DNA of 64,000 bases from Altererythrobacter sp. B11 (GTDB lineage Bacteria; Pseudomonadota; Alphaproteobacteria; Sphingomonadales; Sphingomonadaceae). The number at the start of each line of letters is the position of its first letter. Positions within the stretch are counted from its first letter, which is position 1. The DNA lies in assembly GCF_003569745.1 (NCBI RefSeq), contig NZ_AP018498.1:1054001-1118000 (forward strand), written 5' to 3'. Shown here piece after piece: positions 45,000-53,414 of this stretch. Made by a program: the position numbers and the translations under genes. The notes under the pieces were generated by a model that saw only the letters and a program-made list of their open reading frames with translations, searched no databases and had not been told where the DNA came from.

Positions 45000-47191
45000 C
45001 AATTCCCGAAGGCTTCGTTGAAGGGCGTCTGCCCCGGGGCCGGCGGCCGGCGATTGCGCTGCTGGGCCTGCGGTTCCTCCCGCCCCGTAGCGCGATCGAG
45101 GAAATCGTCGCTTGCCGCCGGCGGGGCGGGGCCGCGCTGCGGCGCTTGCTGGGTGGAGCCGGGCGTGGGGCGGCCGGGGGCGGACGGCGATTGCGGCGGA
45201 AGCTCCCCCTCGATCGGGAAATCCGGCCCCTGTGGCCGCTTGCGCCCACCCGGTTCGATCAGATTGCCCTGCTCGTCCACATAGTAATATTCCTCGCCCG
45301 GATCGCCATAGAGCCACTCGTCATCGGGCTCGAGCTGCCAGTCGGGCAGGGTCAGCTCGGTTTCGAACTGCTCCACCGGCCGGTCCTTCACCGCGTAACG
45401 CATATAGGCGGCGAAGGCCTGCGCCGGGGCGCGGCCGCCGGACAGGCCGGATACGGCCCTGGCATCGTCGCGCCCCATCCACACGCCGGTGGTGATGCCG
45501 CTGGAAAAGCCGACGAACCAGCCATCCTTGTTGCTGCTGGTGGTGCCCGTCTTGCCAGCCACCGGGCGGCCGATCTGGGCGGCGCGGCCGGTGCCGGTGT
45601 TGACGGCGGTCTGCAACAGGTCGGTCATTCCGGCGGCGATGTAATCGGGCACCAGTTGCGTGCTGCGCGAAGGCTCGTGCTCATAAAGCACTTCGCCATT
45701 GGCGCCGGTCACCTTGGTGATGCCATAGGGTTCCACCGACTGGCCGCCCGCCTGCACTGCGGCGAAGGCGCGCGTCAGGTCGATCACCCGCACTTCCGAC
45801 GTGCCCAGCACCATCGAAGGATAGGTGGAGATCGGCGTACTGATACCGAAGCGGCGGGCCATGGAAGCGACGGTGGAGAAGCCCACCTCGTTGCCCAGCT
45901 GCGCCGCCACCGTGTTCTTGGAATAGGCGAAGGCCGTGCGCACATCGATCTCGCCGGCATAGCTGTTGCCCGAATTGTGCGGGCTCCAGTCGCCGATCGT
46001 CACGGGTTCGTCCACCACCCGGTCATCGGGCTTGTAGCCGGCTTCCAGCGCGGCGAGATAGACGAACAGCTTCCACGCCGATCCCGGCTGGCGCAGCGCC
46101 TCTGTCGCGCGGTTGTAGCTGCTCTTCACGTAATCCGTGCCGCCCACCATCGCCAGCACCGCGCCATCGCGATCGAGGCTGACGAGCGCCCCCTGCGCTC
46201 CCTTGGGGGCATTGCTCTTGATCGCGGCGGTCGCCGCCCGCTGCATCCCCACATCGATCGTGGTCCACACCTCGATCGGTTCGAAGCTGCCGCCGGGCAG
46301 CAGCAGGTCGAGCTGCGACAGCGTCCAGTCGGTGAAATAGCGGATCGAATTCTGCCCCGCCTCGGGCTTCAGCTTCACGGCGGACACATCCACGCTGTCC
46401 GCCTCCGCCGCGCCGATCGCGCCATATTTGCGCATTTGCGCCAGCACCACATTGGCGCGGCTCACCGCCGCATCCACATCGGCTGTGGGGGCATAGCGGC
46501 TGGGTGCCTTCACCAGCCCCGCGATGATCGCCGCCTCGCCGATGGAAAGGTCGCGCGCGGAATGGCTGAAGAACTTCCGGCTGGCGGAATCGATGCCATA
46601 GGCGCCGCCGCCGAAATAGACCTTGTTCAGATAGAGCTCGAGGATCTGTTCCTTGGAGAACTTCGCCTCCAGCGCCATCGCCAGCACCGCTTCGCGCAGC
46701 TTGCGGTCCAGGCTGCGGTTGGAATTGAGGAAGACATTGCGGGCCAGCTGCTGGGTGATGGTGGAGGTGGCAGAAACCCGTTCGTCATTGCGGAAGGAGA
46801 CGAGCACCGCACGGGCAAGGCCGATCGGATCGACGCCGAAATGCATGTAGAAGCGGCGATCCTCCACCGCGACCATGGCATCCTTCATCACCTGCGGGAT
46901 TTCGTCGGAGCGCAGCCACTCGCCGTAGCTGGGGCCGAGCGAGACGATCTCCGTTCCGTCGCGCGCCCGCACCACGATGGTCTGGCCGTTCTGGCTGTTC
47001 ATCAGGGCGGTGAAGCTGGGAATGTTGCGGGCGGCGAAATACACCGCCGTGCCCAGCGCCAGCGCGCCGAGCAGCGCCAGGGCGCCGCCCCACACAACCA
47101 GCCGCCGCAGCCAGACTTTCCACCAGGCCGGCCGCGAACCGCGCGCCGCGTCTTTCTTCGGACCGGGGCCGCTGCCCCTTCGCTTTGCCAT
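44999..47191 (-). CDS. mrcA: Class A penicillin-binding protein 1A
   Basis: A bifunctional peptidoglycan synthase of 730 residues. The N terminus has a basic cytoplasmic tail and one helix (about 30-55). The GT51 domain has EDRRFYMHFGVD, ATSTITQQLARN and KVYFGGGAYG. The transpeptidase has SxxK in QPGSAWKLF, SxN as YSKN, and KTGTT in AGKTGTTSSNKDGWFVGF. The C-terminal tail is Pro/Gln-rich and disordered. Its stop codon abuts the shared terminator. Confidence 0.94.
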   Translation of the reverse strand: MAKRRGSGPGPKKDAARGSRPAWWKVWLRRLVVWGGALALLGALALGTAVYFAARNIPSFTALMNSQNGQTIVVRARDGTEIVSLGPSYGEWLRSDEIPQVMKDAMVAVEDRRFYMHFGVDPIGLARAVLVSFRNDERVSATSTITQQLARNVFLNSNRSLDRKLREAVLAMALEAKFSKEQILELYLNKVYFGGGAYGIDSASRKFFSHSARDLSIGEAAIIAGLVKAPSRYAPTADVDAAVSRANVVLAQMRKYGAIGAAEADSVDVSAVKLKPEAGQNSIRYFTDWTLSQLDLLLPGGSFEPIEVWTTIDVGMQRAATAAIKSNAPKGAQGALVSLDRDGAVLAMVGGTDYVKSSYNRATEALRQPGSAWKLFVYLAALEAGYKPDDRVVDEPVTIGDWSPHNSGNSYAGEIDVRTAFAYSKNTVAAQLGNEVGFSTVASMARRFGISTPISTYPSMVLGTSEVRVIDLTRAFAAVQAGGQSVEPYGITKVTGANGEVLYEHEPSRSTQLVPDYIAAGMTDLLQTAVNTGTGRAAQIGRPVAGKTGTTSSNKDGWFVGFSSGITTGVWMGRDDARAVSGLSGGRAPAQAFAAYMRYAVKDRPVEQFETELTLPDWQLEPDDEWLYGDPGEEYYYVDEQGNLIEPGGRKRPQGPDFPIEGELPPQSPSAPGRPTPGSTQQAPQRGPAPPAASDDFLDRATGREEPQAQQRNRRPPAPGQTPFNEAFGN

Positions 47192-47294
47192 CAGGCCCCG
47201 TCATCTTGCGGCCGGCACACCCGCCGGCCGGTTCACCAGCGGAGTGCATAGGGGATTCGTAACCCAGCGTTAACGCCCCAAGGGCGTCAGGCGG

Positions 47295-47696
47295 TCACTT
47301 ATCCTCCGGCTTGAAGTCCAGCGCCGCGCTGTTGATGCAATAGCGCATGCCTTCCGGCCCCGGGCCATCGGGAAAGACATGGCCGAGATGGCCGGAACAG
47401 CGCGCGCACATCACTTCCGTGCGGACCATGCCATGCGAACTGTCGGTGCGTTCCTCCACCGCGTCACCATCGGCGGGGCGGGTGAAGCTGGGCCAGCCGG
47501 AGCCGCTGTCGTATTTCGCGTCGCTTTCGAACAGCGGCAGGCCGCATGCGGCGCAGACATATTCGCCCGCGGCCTTGTTCTTTTCATACTTGCCGGTGAA
47601 GGCGCGCTCGGTCCCCGCTTCGCGCAGCACGTGATACTGCTCCGGCGTCAGGCGCTCGCGCCATTCCTGCTCGCTCATTTCGATCTTGTCGGCCAT
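47295..47696 (-). CDS. msrB: Peptide-methionine (R)-S-oxide reductase MsrB
   Basis: Reduces the R-epimer of methionine sulfoxide. The 133-residue protein has two CxxC zinc pairs (CAAC and CARC), [16 protein letters not shown] and the catalytic Cys in RYCINSAAL. The ATG at 47696 follows AGGAG by 6 nt, which decides the start over a TTG two codons upstream. It complements msrA at the left end of the window. Confidence 0.95.
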   Translation of the reverse strand: MADKIEMSEQEWRERLTPEQYHVLREAGTERAFTGKYEKNKAAGEYVCAACGLPLFESDAKYDSGSGWPSFTRPADGDAVEERTDSSHGMVRTEVMCARCSGHLGHVFPDGPGPEGMRYCINSAALDFKPEDK

Positions 47697-47795
47697 GGGC
47701 AACTCCTTCCGCGCGAATATGGGGCGCGGCGGCGGAGAGGCAAGCAGGGCGGCGGGACGGGCCGCGGCCTGCCCCTCCTGCCGCTCGCATCATGC

Positions 47796-49271
47796 TCAGG
47801 CGTGGGCCTTGCTGGTATCCATCCGCTCGCGGCTCACCCAGCTGCCATGCACCTGGCTGCGCAGCGGGAGGCCCGTCTTCACCTTGGCGATCGGGCCCTT
47901 CTCCACCTCGTCCGCTTCGACGATCCACACTTCCGACACATAATTCGCCGGGTCCGGCCCCTGCGGAATATCCACCACGCTCATCAGCCAGCCGCCATGC
48001 TGCGCATCGGGGGAGGGGACATGCACCGGCTCGCTGATCGCCGCGCCGGGCGGCACGCCTAGCGCGGTCAGCCGGCCGTTGCCCGGCTCGATCCGCAGCA
48101 GGCAGTTGAAGTTCACCCCCACCGGGCCGCCGGGCATGGGCGGGCCACCTTCCGGGTTCATGGAAAGATACCAGGCGCGGTTGTAGGGCCGCCCCTGATC
48201 CGCATCGGCGAGGCGCGGCAGATCGCCCGGAGGGCCGAGCGGCCGCTCCTCGATCTCCGGCGCGTCCTTGCTCATGTCCAGCGTCCAGCGCACCAGCCCG
48301 CCGCCGATCTCGTGCTGGGGAATGTCGATGCCCCCGGCCTCGCGCATGAAGGAGAAGGCATTGGTGGCGCTGAGGCACAGGTCCAGATGGACCAGATCGC
48401 CATCGTCATAGCCATTCACCTCGTGGAAGCAGGATACGCCCACCGGCCCCTTGATCCACTTCATCTCCGACACGTCGCCATAGCGGGGCATGATCGCGAT
48501 CCAGCTTTCCAGATCCTGTTGGTGCGCCCAGTGCGCCCCGCCGGACTGGATGCGCTCCAGATCCGCGGTAGTCGGGAAGATCGGCCAGATCGCGTATTTC
48601 TCGGTGATCACGAAATCGTGGATCGTGGAGAGATAGGGCTGCTTGAACCATTGTTCGCGCGTCAGATTGCCGTCGCGGTCGGCGATGCAATAGGCGATGT
48701 CGTCGCTGCAAAGCCCGCCGGCTTCATAGCCGAAGAAGAACATCTCGCCCGTCTGCGGGTCGATCCGCGGATGGGCGGTGAAGGTTTCCGATCGCAGCGC
48801 GCCGTAATAATCCCACTTGCCCAGCGTCGCCAGCGTGTGCGGATTGATCTCGTAAGCGCGCCCGTCCTCCTTGGTCATGAACAGGCGGCCGGCGTGCCAC
48901 ACCGGCGTGGTGTTGGACACGGTGCGGTCCATCCCCGCCACGCTTTCATCGTCGGTGAAGGGGTTGCGATACTGGCCGAACAGCCGCCGCCGCGCCTCTT
49001 TTTCCGCCAGGAACCGCTCCGTCTCCACCCAGCGGATGTCGAAATCCACCGCGCCCTCCACGAAGTTGAAGCGCGCGATCATGCCGTCGGCGTTCAGGGC
49101 GATGTCCTCGTCGAACAGCGGGGCATGGGCATTGTCGGGCACGGCGCGGAAGAAGGCGCCGTCGATGGCGGCGGGAATTTCGCCCTCCACCTCCAGGTCG
49201 CGGATGGTGATCTCCGCCCGCCGCGGGGTGTTGCTGCCGATGAAATGGATGGTCTGCGGAAACGCGCCCAT
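47796..49271 (-). CDS. Carotenoid oxygenase, lignostilbene-dioxygenase type
   Basis: A 491-residue Fe(II) dioxygenase that cleaves a C=C bond. With the ATG at 49271 (GGGAGAG upstream), the four iron His fall at 167 (TAHPRI), 218 (STIHDF), 283 (CFHEVNG) and 475 (QVHGSW). Tyr101 (QYRNPFTDD) and Lys134 (MTKEDGRAY) match the substrate-phenol-binding pair known in bacterial lignostilbene dioxygenases such as NOV1 and LsdA. Residue 59 is Leu where those enzymes have Phe. The likely reaction is cleavage of a 4-hydroxystilbene to two benzaldehydes (for example, vanillin). It is divergent from the MarR gene across the shared palindrome. Confidence 0.93.
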   Translation of the reverse strand: MGAFPQTIHFIGSNTPRRAEITIRDLEVEGEIPAAIDGAFFRAVPDNAHAPLFDEDIALNADGMIARFNFVEGAVDFDIRWVETERFLAEKEARRRLFGQYRNPFTDDESVAGMDRTVSNTTPVWHAGRLFMTKEDGRAYEINPHTLATLGKWDYYGALRSETFTAHPRIDPQTGEMFFFGYEAGGLCSDDIAYCIADRDGNLTREQWFKQPYLSTIHDFVITEKYAIWPIFPTTADLERIQSGGAHWAHQQDLESWIAIMPRYGDVSEMKWIKGPVGVSCFHEVNGYDDGDLVHLDLCLSATNAFSFMREAGGIDIPQHEIGGGLVRWTLDMSKDAPEIEERPLGPPGDLPRLADADQGRPYNRAWYLSMNPEGGPPMPGGPVGVNFNCLLRIEPGNGRLTALGVPPGAAISEPVHVPSPDAQHGGWLMSVVDIPQGPDPANYVSEVWIVEADEVEKGPIAKVKTGLPLRSQVHGSWVSRERMDTSKAHA

Positions 49272-49309
49272 GAGCTGAAACTCTCCCAATGATTCCTCGC
49301 CGATGATCG

Positions 49310-49321
49310 TAACGCCTGTTA
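49310..49321. promoter_or_regulatory. Island operator, copy 1
   Basis: TAACGCCTGTTA, a TAACG-N2-CGTTA palindrome with one mismatch; flanking bases extend it to GTAAC-N4-GTTAC. It is 38 bp from the carotenoid-oxygenase start and 56 bp from the MarR start. Copies 2 and 3 are at 52613 and 56998. Confidence 0.7.
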
Positions 49322-49377
49322 CAGTTTACCGCAAAGCCCGACATTGACAGGGCGGAAGAAAATCGAAAGGTCGCCGG

Positions 49378-49926
49378 ATGCGGGCAAACGGGAAAAGCAT
49401 GGTTCACGAACTGTCGGAAGGGCCTGCGGCGGCGCCGGCGCGGCTCAACAAGGTGGCAACGCTGCACCGCCTGCTGAAGCTCAACAACCGGCTGATGGCC
49501 CCATTTTCCACGCATCTTTCGCATCGCCACGATATCAGCTTGAACGAATTCCGCCTGTTGATGGCGATCGGCCATCTCGGCCCCTCGGCCAGCCACGAAC
49601 TGGCGGCCCACACCGGCGTGAACGCGATGAGCGTCAGCCGCGCGGTGGCGACGCTGGAAAAGCATGGCCGCATCACCGTGGCCCCCGATCCCGCCAATCG
49701 CCGGCGCAAGACGCTGAGCCTCACCGAGGAGGGGGAGCGGCTCTATCGCATCATGCTGCCGCAAAGCGTGCAGGTGGCCGAATATCTGCTCAGCGACTTG
49801 TCGGACGATGATGTCGCGGCATTCGACCGGATCATGAACACGCTGATCGGCACGCTGGAAGCCACCGATGCCGAAGGCCGCTCGCGCTTCCTCGAAGCCA
49901 CCCGGCCGGCGGGGGAAGGGAAGTAA
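49378..49926 (+). CDS. MarR-family regulator of the aromatic island
   Basis: A 182-residue winged-helix regulator. The DNA-binding region (SASHELAAHTGVNAMSVSRAVATLEKHGRI) and wing (APDPANRRRKTLSLTEEG) are clear MarR features. The N-terminal 25 residues are extra; an ATG at 49399 after GGGAAAAGC is an alternative start. TTGACA at 49344-49349 could be its -35 box. It is the only regulator in the island, so it is the best candidate for binding the three TAACG-N2-CGTTA sites. Confidence 0.9.
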   Translation: MRANGKSMVHELSEGPAAAPARLNKVATLHRLLKLNNRLMAPFSTHLSHRHDISLNEFRLLMAIGHLGPSASHELAAHTGVNAMSVSRAVATLEKHGRITVAPDPANRRRKTLSLTEEGERLYRIMLPQSVQVAEYLLSDLSDDDVAAFDRIMNTLIGTLEATDAEGRSRFLEATRPAGEGK

Positions 49927-49927
49927 C

Positions 49928-50356
49928 ATGGAACAGGATCACCGGTTGCGGATCGAGGCGGAATGCACGCGCCTCATCAACCACTACGCCAATCTCAACG
50001 ATGCGCAGGATTGGGAAGCGGTGGCGCGGCTCTATACCGAAGATGCGCGCTTCATGCGGCCGAGCGGGGGCGATCCGGTGCTGGGCCGCGCGGCCATTCT
50101 GGAGAGCTTCCTCGCCCGCAAGCCGCGCGCGCAGCGCCATGTGATCGCCAACACGGTGGTGGATGTGGACGGGCCGGAAACCGCGCGTGCCTTCAGCGCC
50201 ATCCTGCTGTTCCAGGGCGATGTGGCGGCGGACGGCGAACTGCCGGTGATGAGCGCCAATTCCCCGCTGGTCGGCTGGTATCGCGACCGGATCGTGCTGA
50301 CGGGCGAAGGCTGGCGCTTCGCCGAGCGTGTGGGCGGGCTGGACTTCCGGCCCTAG
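49928..50356 (+). CDS. NTF2/SnoaL-like protein
   Basis: A 142-residue single-domain protein of the NTF2-like fold (IEAECTRLINHYANLNDAQDWEAVARLYTEDARF, then VIANTVVDVDG, and a C-terminal GEGWRFAERVGG). It starts 1 bp after the MarR stop. Enzymes of this fold in aromatic pathways include the cofactor-free diarylpropane lyase LdpA, which produces lignostilbene, and dehydratases. Specific activity is unknown. Confidence 0.85.
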   Translation: MEQDHRLRIEAECTRLINHYANLNDAQDWEAVARLYTEDARFMRPSGGDPVLGRAAILESFLARKPRAQRHVIANTVVDVDGPETARAFSAILLFQGDVAADGELPVMSANSPLVGWYRDRIVLTGEGWRFAERVGGLDFRP

Positions 50357-50376
50357 CACGCCCCTCATCCCATCTC

Positions 50377-50470
50377 CGTCGTCCCGAGCCTGACCCGGGG
50401 CCCCGCTTCCTTGCGGAACCACTTGGACCGAGGGGGTCGCGCGAGACCTTGGGTCAAGCCCAGGGTGACG
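50377..50470. repeat. REP-like inverted repeat, copy 1
   Basis: Two related ~30-bp segments in inverse orientation, 50377-50406 and 50441-50470, each containing a CCCGGG-type core within CGTC...CGC ends. They match the sequence type of the element at 61761-61866. They fill the gap between the SnoaL-like and MFS genes, which converge here. Confidence 0.7.
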
Positions 50471-50486
50471 CAAGGGGGCGCGCGCC

Positions 50487-51677
50487 TCACGCCCCCGAAC
50501 GGGCGATTGCCTTCGGGATCAGCAGCGTCAGCAACACGCAGGCGGCCACCGGAACCACCAGCGACAGGTAATAGCCGGCGGGCGAAATACCCCCGTCGAT
50601 CAATGCCGCGCCGATGGGCGGGGCGGCAATGGCGCCGATGCGCGAAATCGCCACTGCCGCGCCGATGGCGGAGGACAGCACGTGGGAGGGGAACAGGCGC
50701 GGGCTCAGTGCCATCAGCGCGCCATGGATGCCGGTCACCCCGCCGCCGGCCACCACCAGCAGCAGGCCCCACCACAGCGGATCGGCGGGTGTGGCCCAGA
50801 TGGCGAGGAAGGCGGCGCCGATTACCAGATAGCCCAGCGTCAGCGTGGCGCCGGGCCGCCAGCGGTCGAGCAGGAAGGCCAGGAAGATGCTGACGAACAG
50901 GCCGGCGCCCTGCAGCAGGCCCTGCAACCGCACGGCCAGATCGACCGCGAAGCCGGCCTGCGGCAGCACCACCGGCGTCCAGCTCACCAGCATGTAGAGC
51001 GCAATGGCGTTGAGCATGTAGGTCGTGGCGAACACCGCCAGCGGGAAGGCCAGCGGCGGGCGCAGCAGTTCCACCAGCGGCACGCCCGCGCCCGGCCGCG
51101 CGGCGGCGCGAGGCGGCGGGCCGGCGGGAAGTACGGCGGCGAGGCCCAGCGCGAGGGCGAGGGCGACCACGGCGGGCAGGAAGAACAGCATCTGCCAGCC
51201 GCGCCATGCCACCAGTTCGGGCGCGGTGAAGCCGGCCAGCATGGCGCCGATCGCGATCCCGGCGGAGACCACCGCCATCACCGTGGAGCGCCGCCCCTGC
51301 GGCGCCACTTCGGAAGAGAGGGCGGAGACATTGGCAAGGCAGGCGCCCAGCGCGATACCGGTCAGCAGGCGCCACAGCGCGAAGGCGGTGATGCTGGCGG
51401 AAAGCCCCGTCGCCAGCGTGGTCGCGGCGATGGTGAGGCAGCCCCCCACGATCACCCATTTGCGCCCGATCCGGTCCCCCAGCGGGGCGATGCCCAGCGC
51501 GCCCACGCCCAGCCCCACCAGCACGGCGGAATGGACCACCCAGAAGCTCGTTTCCTTCAGGCCTAACTCGGGCGCGAGATATTTCTGCGCCAGCGCCATG
51601 GCGTTGAGGTCATAGCCGTCGATCACCATCACGCCCGCCAGCAGCAGCAGCGCGACAAGGCGCCGGGTGCCGGTCAT
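50487..51677 (-). CDS. AAHS-family MFS aromatic-acid transporter
   Basis: A 396-residue proton symporter with 12 predicted helices. The first helix carries DGYDLNAMALAQ, the DGYD motif of aromatic acid:H+ symporters (PcaK, VanK, BenK), and motif A follows as PLGDRIGRKWVIVGG. The ATG at 51677 overlaps the stop of the NTF2-like gene (ATGA). It likely imports an aromatic acid intermediate or product of the island. Confidence 0.9.
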   Translation of the reverse strand: MTGTRRLVALLLLAGVMVIDGYDLNAMALAQKYLAPELGLKETSFWVVHSAVLVGLGVGALGIAPLGDRIGRKWVIVGGCLTIAATTLATGLSASITAFALWRLLTGIALGACLANVSALSSEVAPQGRRSTVMAVVSAGIAIGAMLAGFTAPELVAWRGWQMLFFLPAVVALALALGLAAVLPAGPPPRAAARPGAGVPLVELLRPPLAFPLAVFATTYMLNAIALYMLVSWTPVVLPQAGFAVDLAVRLQGLLQGAGLFVSIFLAFLLDRWRPGATLTLGYLVIGAAFLAIWATPADPLWWGLLLVVAGGGVTGIHGALMALSPRLFPSHVLSSAIGAAVAISRIGAIAAPPIGAALIDGGISPAGYYLSLVVPVAACVLLTLLIPKAIARSGA

Positions 51678-52546
51678 GCCGCGCGATCCGTCGCCGCGTC
51701 CCACGGGCTCGGCATGTGGTAGGGCACGCTGTGGAACACGGCTTCCACCTGCTCGATCGCGCCGGCGCGGATCTTGAAGGCTTCGGCCAGATAATAGCTG
51801 TGCGGCCGGCGCACTGGGCTGGAAGCCGGCGTGCCGTCGGTCAGTGTGTATTCGCCCACGATCCCGCAATGATCGATGAAGCCATGCGCCAGCACGATGC
51901 CGCGTTCGACATCCACCAGCGGGAAGCGGCGGCCGCGCAGCCGGTCGTCATAGCGATACCAGCCGAGGCGGAACTGCGCCTCGCAGCCCAGCCGGGCGAT
52001 GGGCAGGGGGAACTCACTATTGTTCGTGGTTTGCACCCCGTTTTCCACCCGGTTGCAATTGGACCAGAAGCGCGTGTTGATCGTGCCGTCGTTGCGCTCG
52101 ATGGTCTCGAAATAGCCGTCGGCGATCTGCAGCAGCTCTTCGCGCATCGAGGTTTCGCCGTCCGGAACGAGGGCTTCCATGGCGGGCTTGCGCTCGAACC
52201 GCTGTCCCTTGAAGGGGAAGCCTTCGTCGGCATTGCGGGCGACCACCGTCTCCGCCTCCACGATCTTCCCCTCGCGCACCCCCAACCGGAAGGCCACGGG
52301 GGACAGGGCATTGGTCTCCTCAACGCAGGTGAACAGCGCCACCTGGCCGCTTTCCGCATCGGCGAATCGGAGATCGTAATCGCCCCGGGCGGTGATCGTG
52401 TTCCACAGCCCGTCGCCTGGCTGCAGCGCCACATTGTTCTCGGTATTCAGCAGGCTGTCGGCCCAGGGCGCGCGGGCGGGATCGCGCGATTCCAGTGCGG
52501 AAACGAAGCGGTCGAGCACCGCATACAGCTCTTCTCTCGTGGCCAC
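51674..52546 (-). CDS. Two-domain NTF2-like protein
   Basis: A 290-residue protein that looks like two NTF2-like halves, residues about 1-130 and about 135-280; the second has REELLQIADGYFETIERND, then FWSNCNRVENG, and ends FHSVPYHMPSPWD. The start is GTG with AGGAGAGCGAA upstream. It is divergent from the SDR gene across copy 2 of the palindrome and coupled to the AAHS transporter. A lyase, hydratase or isomerase role is possible. No known family member can be named with confidence. Confidence 0.78.
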   Translation of the reverse strand: MATREELYAVLDRFVSALESRDPARAPWADSLLNTENNVALQPGDGLWNTITARGDYDLRFADAESGQVALFTCVEETNALSPVAFRLGVREGKIVEAETVVARNADEGFPFKGQRFERKPAMEALVPDGETSMREELLQIADGYFETIERNDGTINTRFWSNCNRVENGVQTTNNSEFPLPIARLGCEAQFRLGWYRYDDRLRGRRFPLVDVERGIVLAHGFIDHCGIVGEYTLTDGTPASSPVRRPHSYYLAEAFKIRAGAIEQVEAVFHSVPYHMPSPWDAATDRAA

Positions 52547-52612
52547 TTCGCTCTCCTCTTCGCCCCTGCTCGGGCAGGGGTCGCTTGACTTCGCACCCTG
52601 CTAGCCCAAAAG

Positions 52613-52624
52613 TAACGACCGTTA
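52613..52624. promoter_or_regulatory. Island operator, copy 2 (perfect palindrome)
   Basis: TAACGACCGTTA is a perfect TAACG-N2-CGTTA palindrome, 66 bp from the two-domain NTF2-like start and 31 bp from the SDR start. Confidence 0.72.
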
Positions 52625-52655
52625 AAGTCACGCGGAGCACCGCGAGGGAGAGGGA

Positions 52656-53411
52656 ATGGAGCCGGCAGGAAAATGCGCCGTCGTCACCGGCGGCAATTCG
52701 GGGCTGGGGCGGGCCACGGCGCAATGGCTGGAAGCGGTCGGCGCCGATGTGATCTCGCTCGACCTCTCGGGCGAGGCGCCCGAGGGCGTGCGCTTCATCG
52801 CTTGCGACGTGTCCGATTTCGCCGCGGTGGAAGCGGCAGTGGCCGCGATCGAGGGGCCGATCCACATCCTCGCCAATTGCGCTGGCATCGGCGGCATCGG
52901 CCCGATCGCCACGGCGGAGGGGCCGGGCGACATGGCGGCTTTCCGCCATGTGGTGGAGGTCAATCTCCTCGGCGCCGCGCATGCCACCGCCGCCGTGGCA
53001 ACGCGGATGATCGGCAATGCGCCCGAAGGCGAGGATGGGGAGCGGGGCGTGATCATCAACGCCTGCTCCATCGCCAGCTTCGAAGGGCAGGAAGGCATGG
53101 GGGCCTATACCGCCAGCAAGGCGGGGCTCGCCGGCCTCACCCTGGTGTGGGCGCGCGATCTTTCGCGCCACGGCATTCGCGTGAACGGCATCGCGCCCGG
53201 CTTCATGGCGACGCCCATGGTGGCGATGCTGCCCGACGATTTTGTGGCCGAGCTGCTGGGGGATGCCGAATTCCCCAAGCGCGCCGGCCGCCCCGATGAA
53301 TTCGCCGAGGTGGTGGATTTCGTGATCCACACGCCGCTGCTCAATGGCGAGGTGATCCGGCTGGACGCCGCCACCCGCCCGCCCGCCCGCACCAAATGGT
53401 CGATGGATTAA
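52656..53411 (+). CDS. Short-chain dehydrogenase/reductase
   Basis: A 251-residue NAD(P)-dependent oxidoreductase of the classical SDR family. It has the cofactor loop TGGNSGLGRA (residues about 10-19), NCAGIGG (about 73-79), catalytic Ser in NACSIASF and the YTASK motif. It starts after GGGAGAGGGA and lies 3 bp before the flavoprotein gene. It could oxidise a benzylic or side-chain alcohol produced by that enzyme. Confidence 0.93.
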   Translation: MEPAGKCAVVTGGNSGLGRATAQWLEAVGADVISLDLSGEAPEGVRFIACDVSDFAAVEAAVAAIEGPIHILANCAGIGGIGPIATAEGPGDMAAFRHVVEVNLLGAAHATAAVATRMIGNAPEGEDGERGVIINACSIASFEGQEGMGAYTASKAGLAGLTLVWARDLSRHGIRVNGIAPGFMATPMVAMLPDDFVAELLGDAEFPKRAGRPDEFAEVVDFVIHTPLLNGEVIRLDAATRPPARTKWSMD

Positions 53412-53414
53412 CCG

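Noticed and set aside
47256-47276. GTAAC-N5-GTTAACGC, similar to the island operator, between PBP1A and msrB
   Set aside because: The spacing between half-sites differs by one base, and neither neighbour belongs to the island; GCGTTAACGC alone is a likely chance palindrome.
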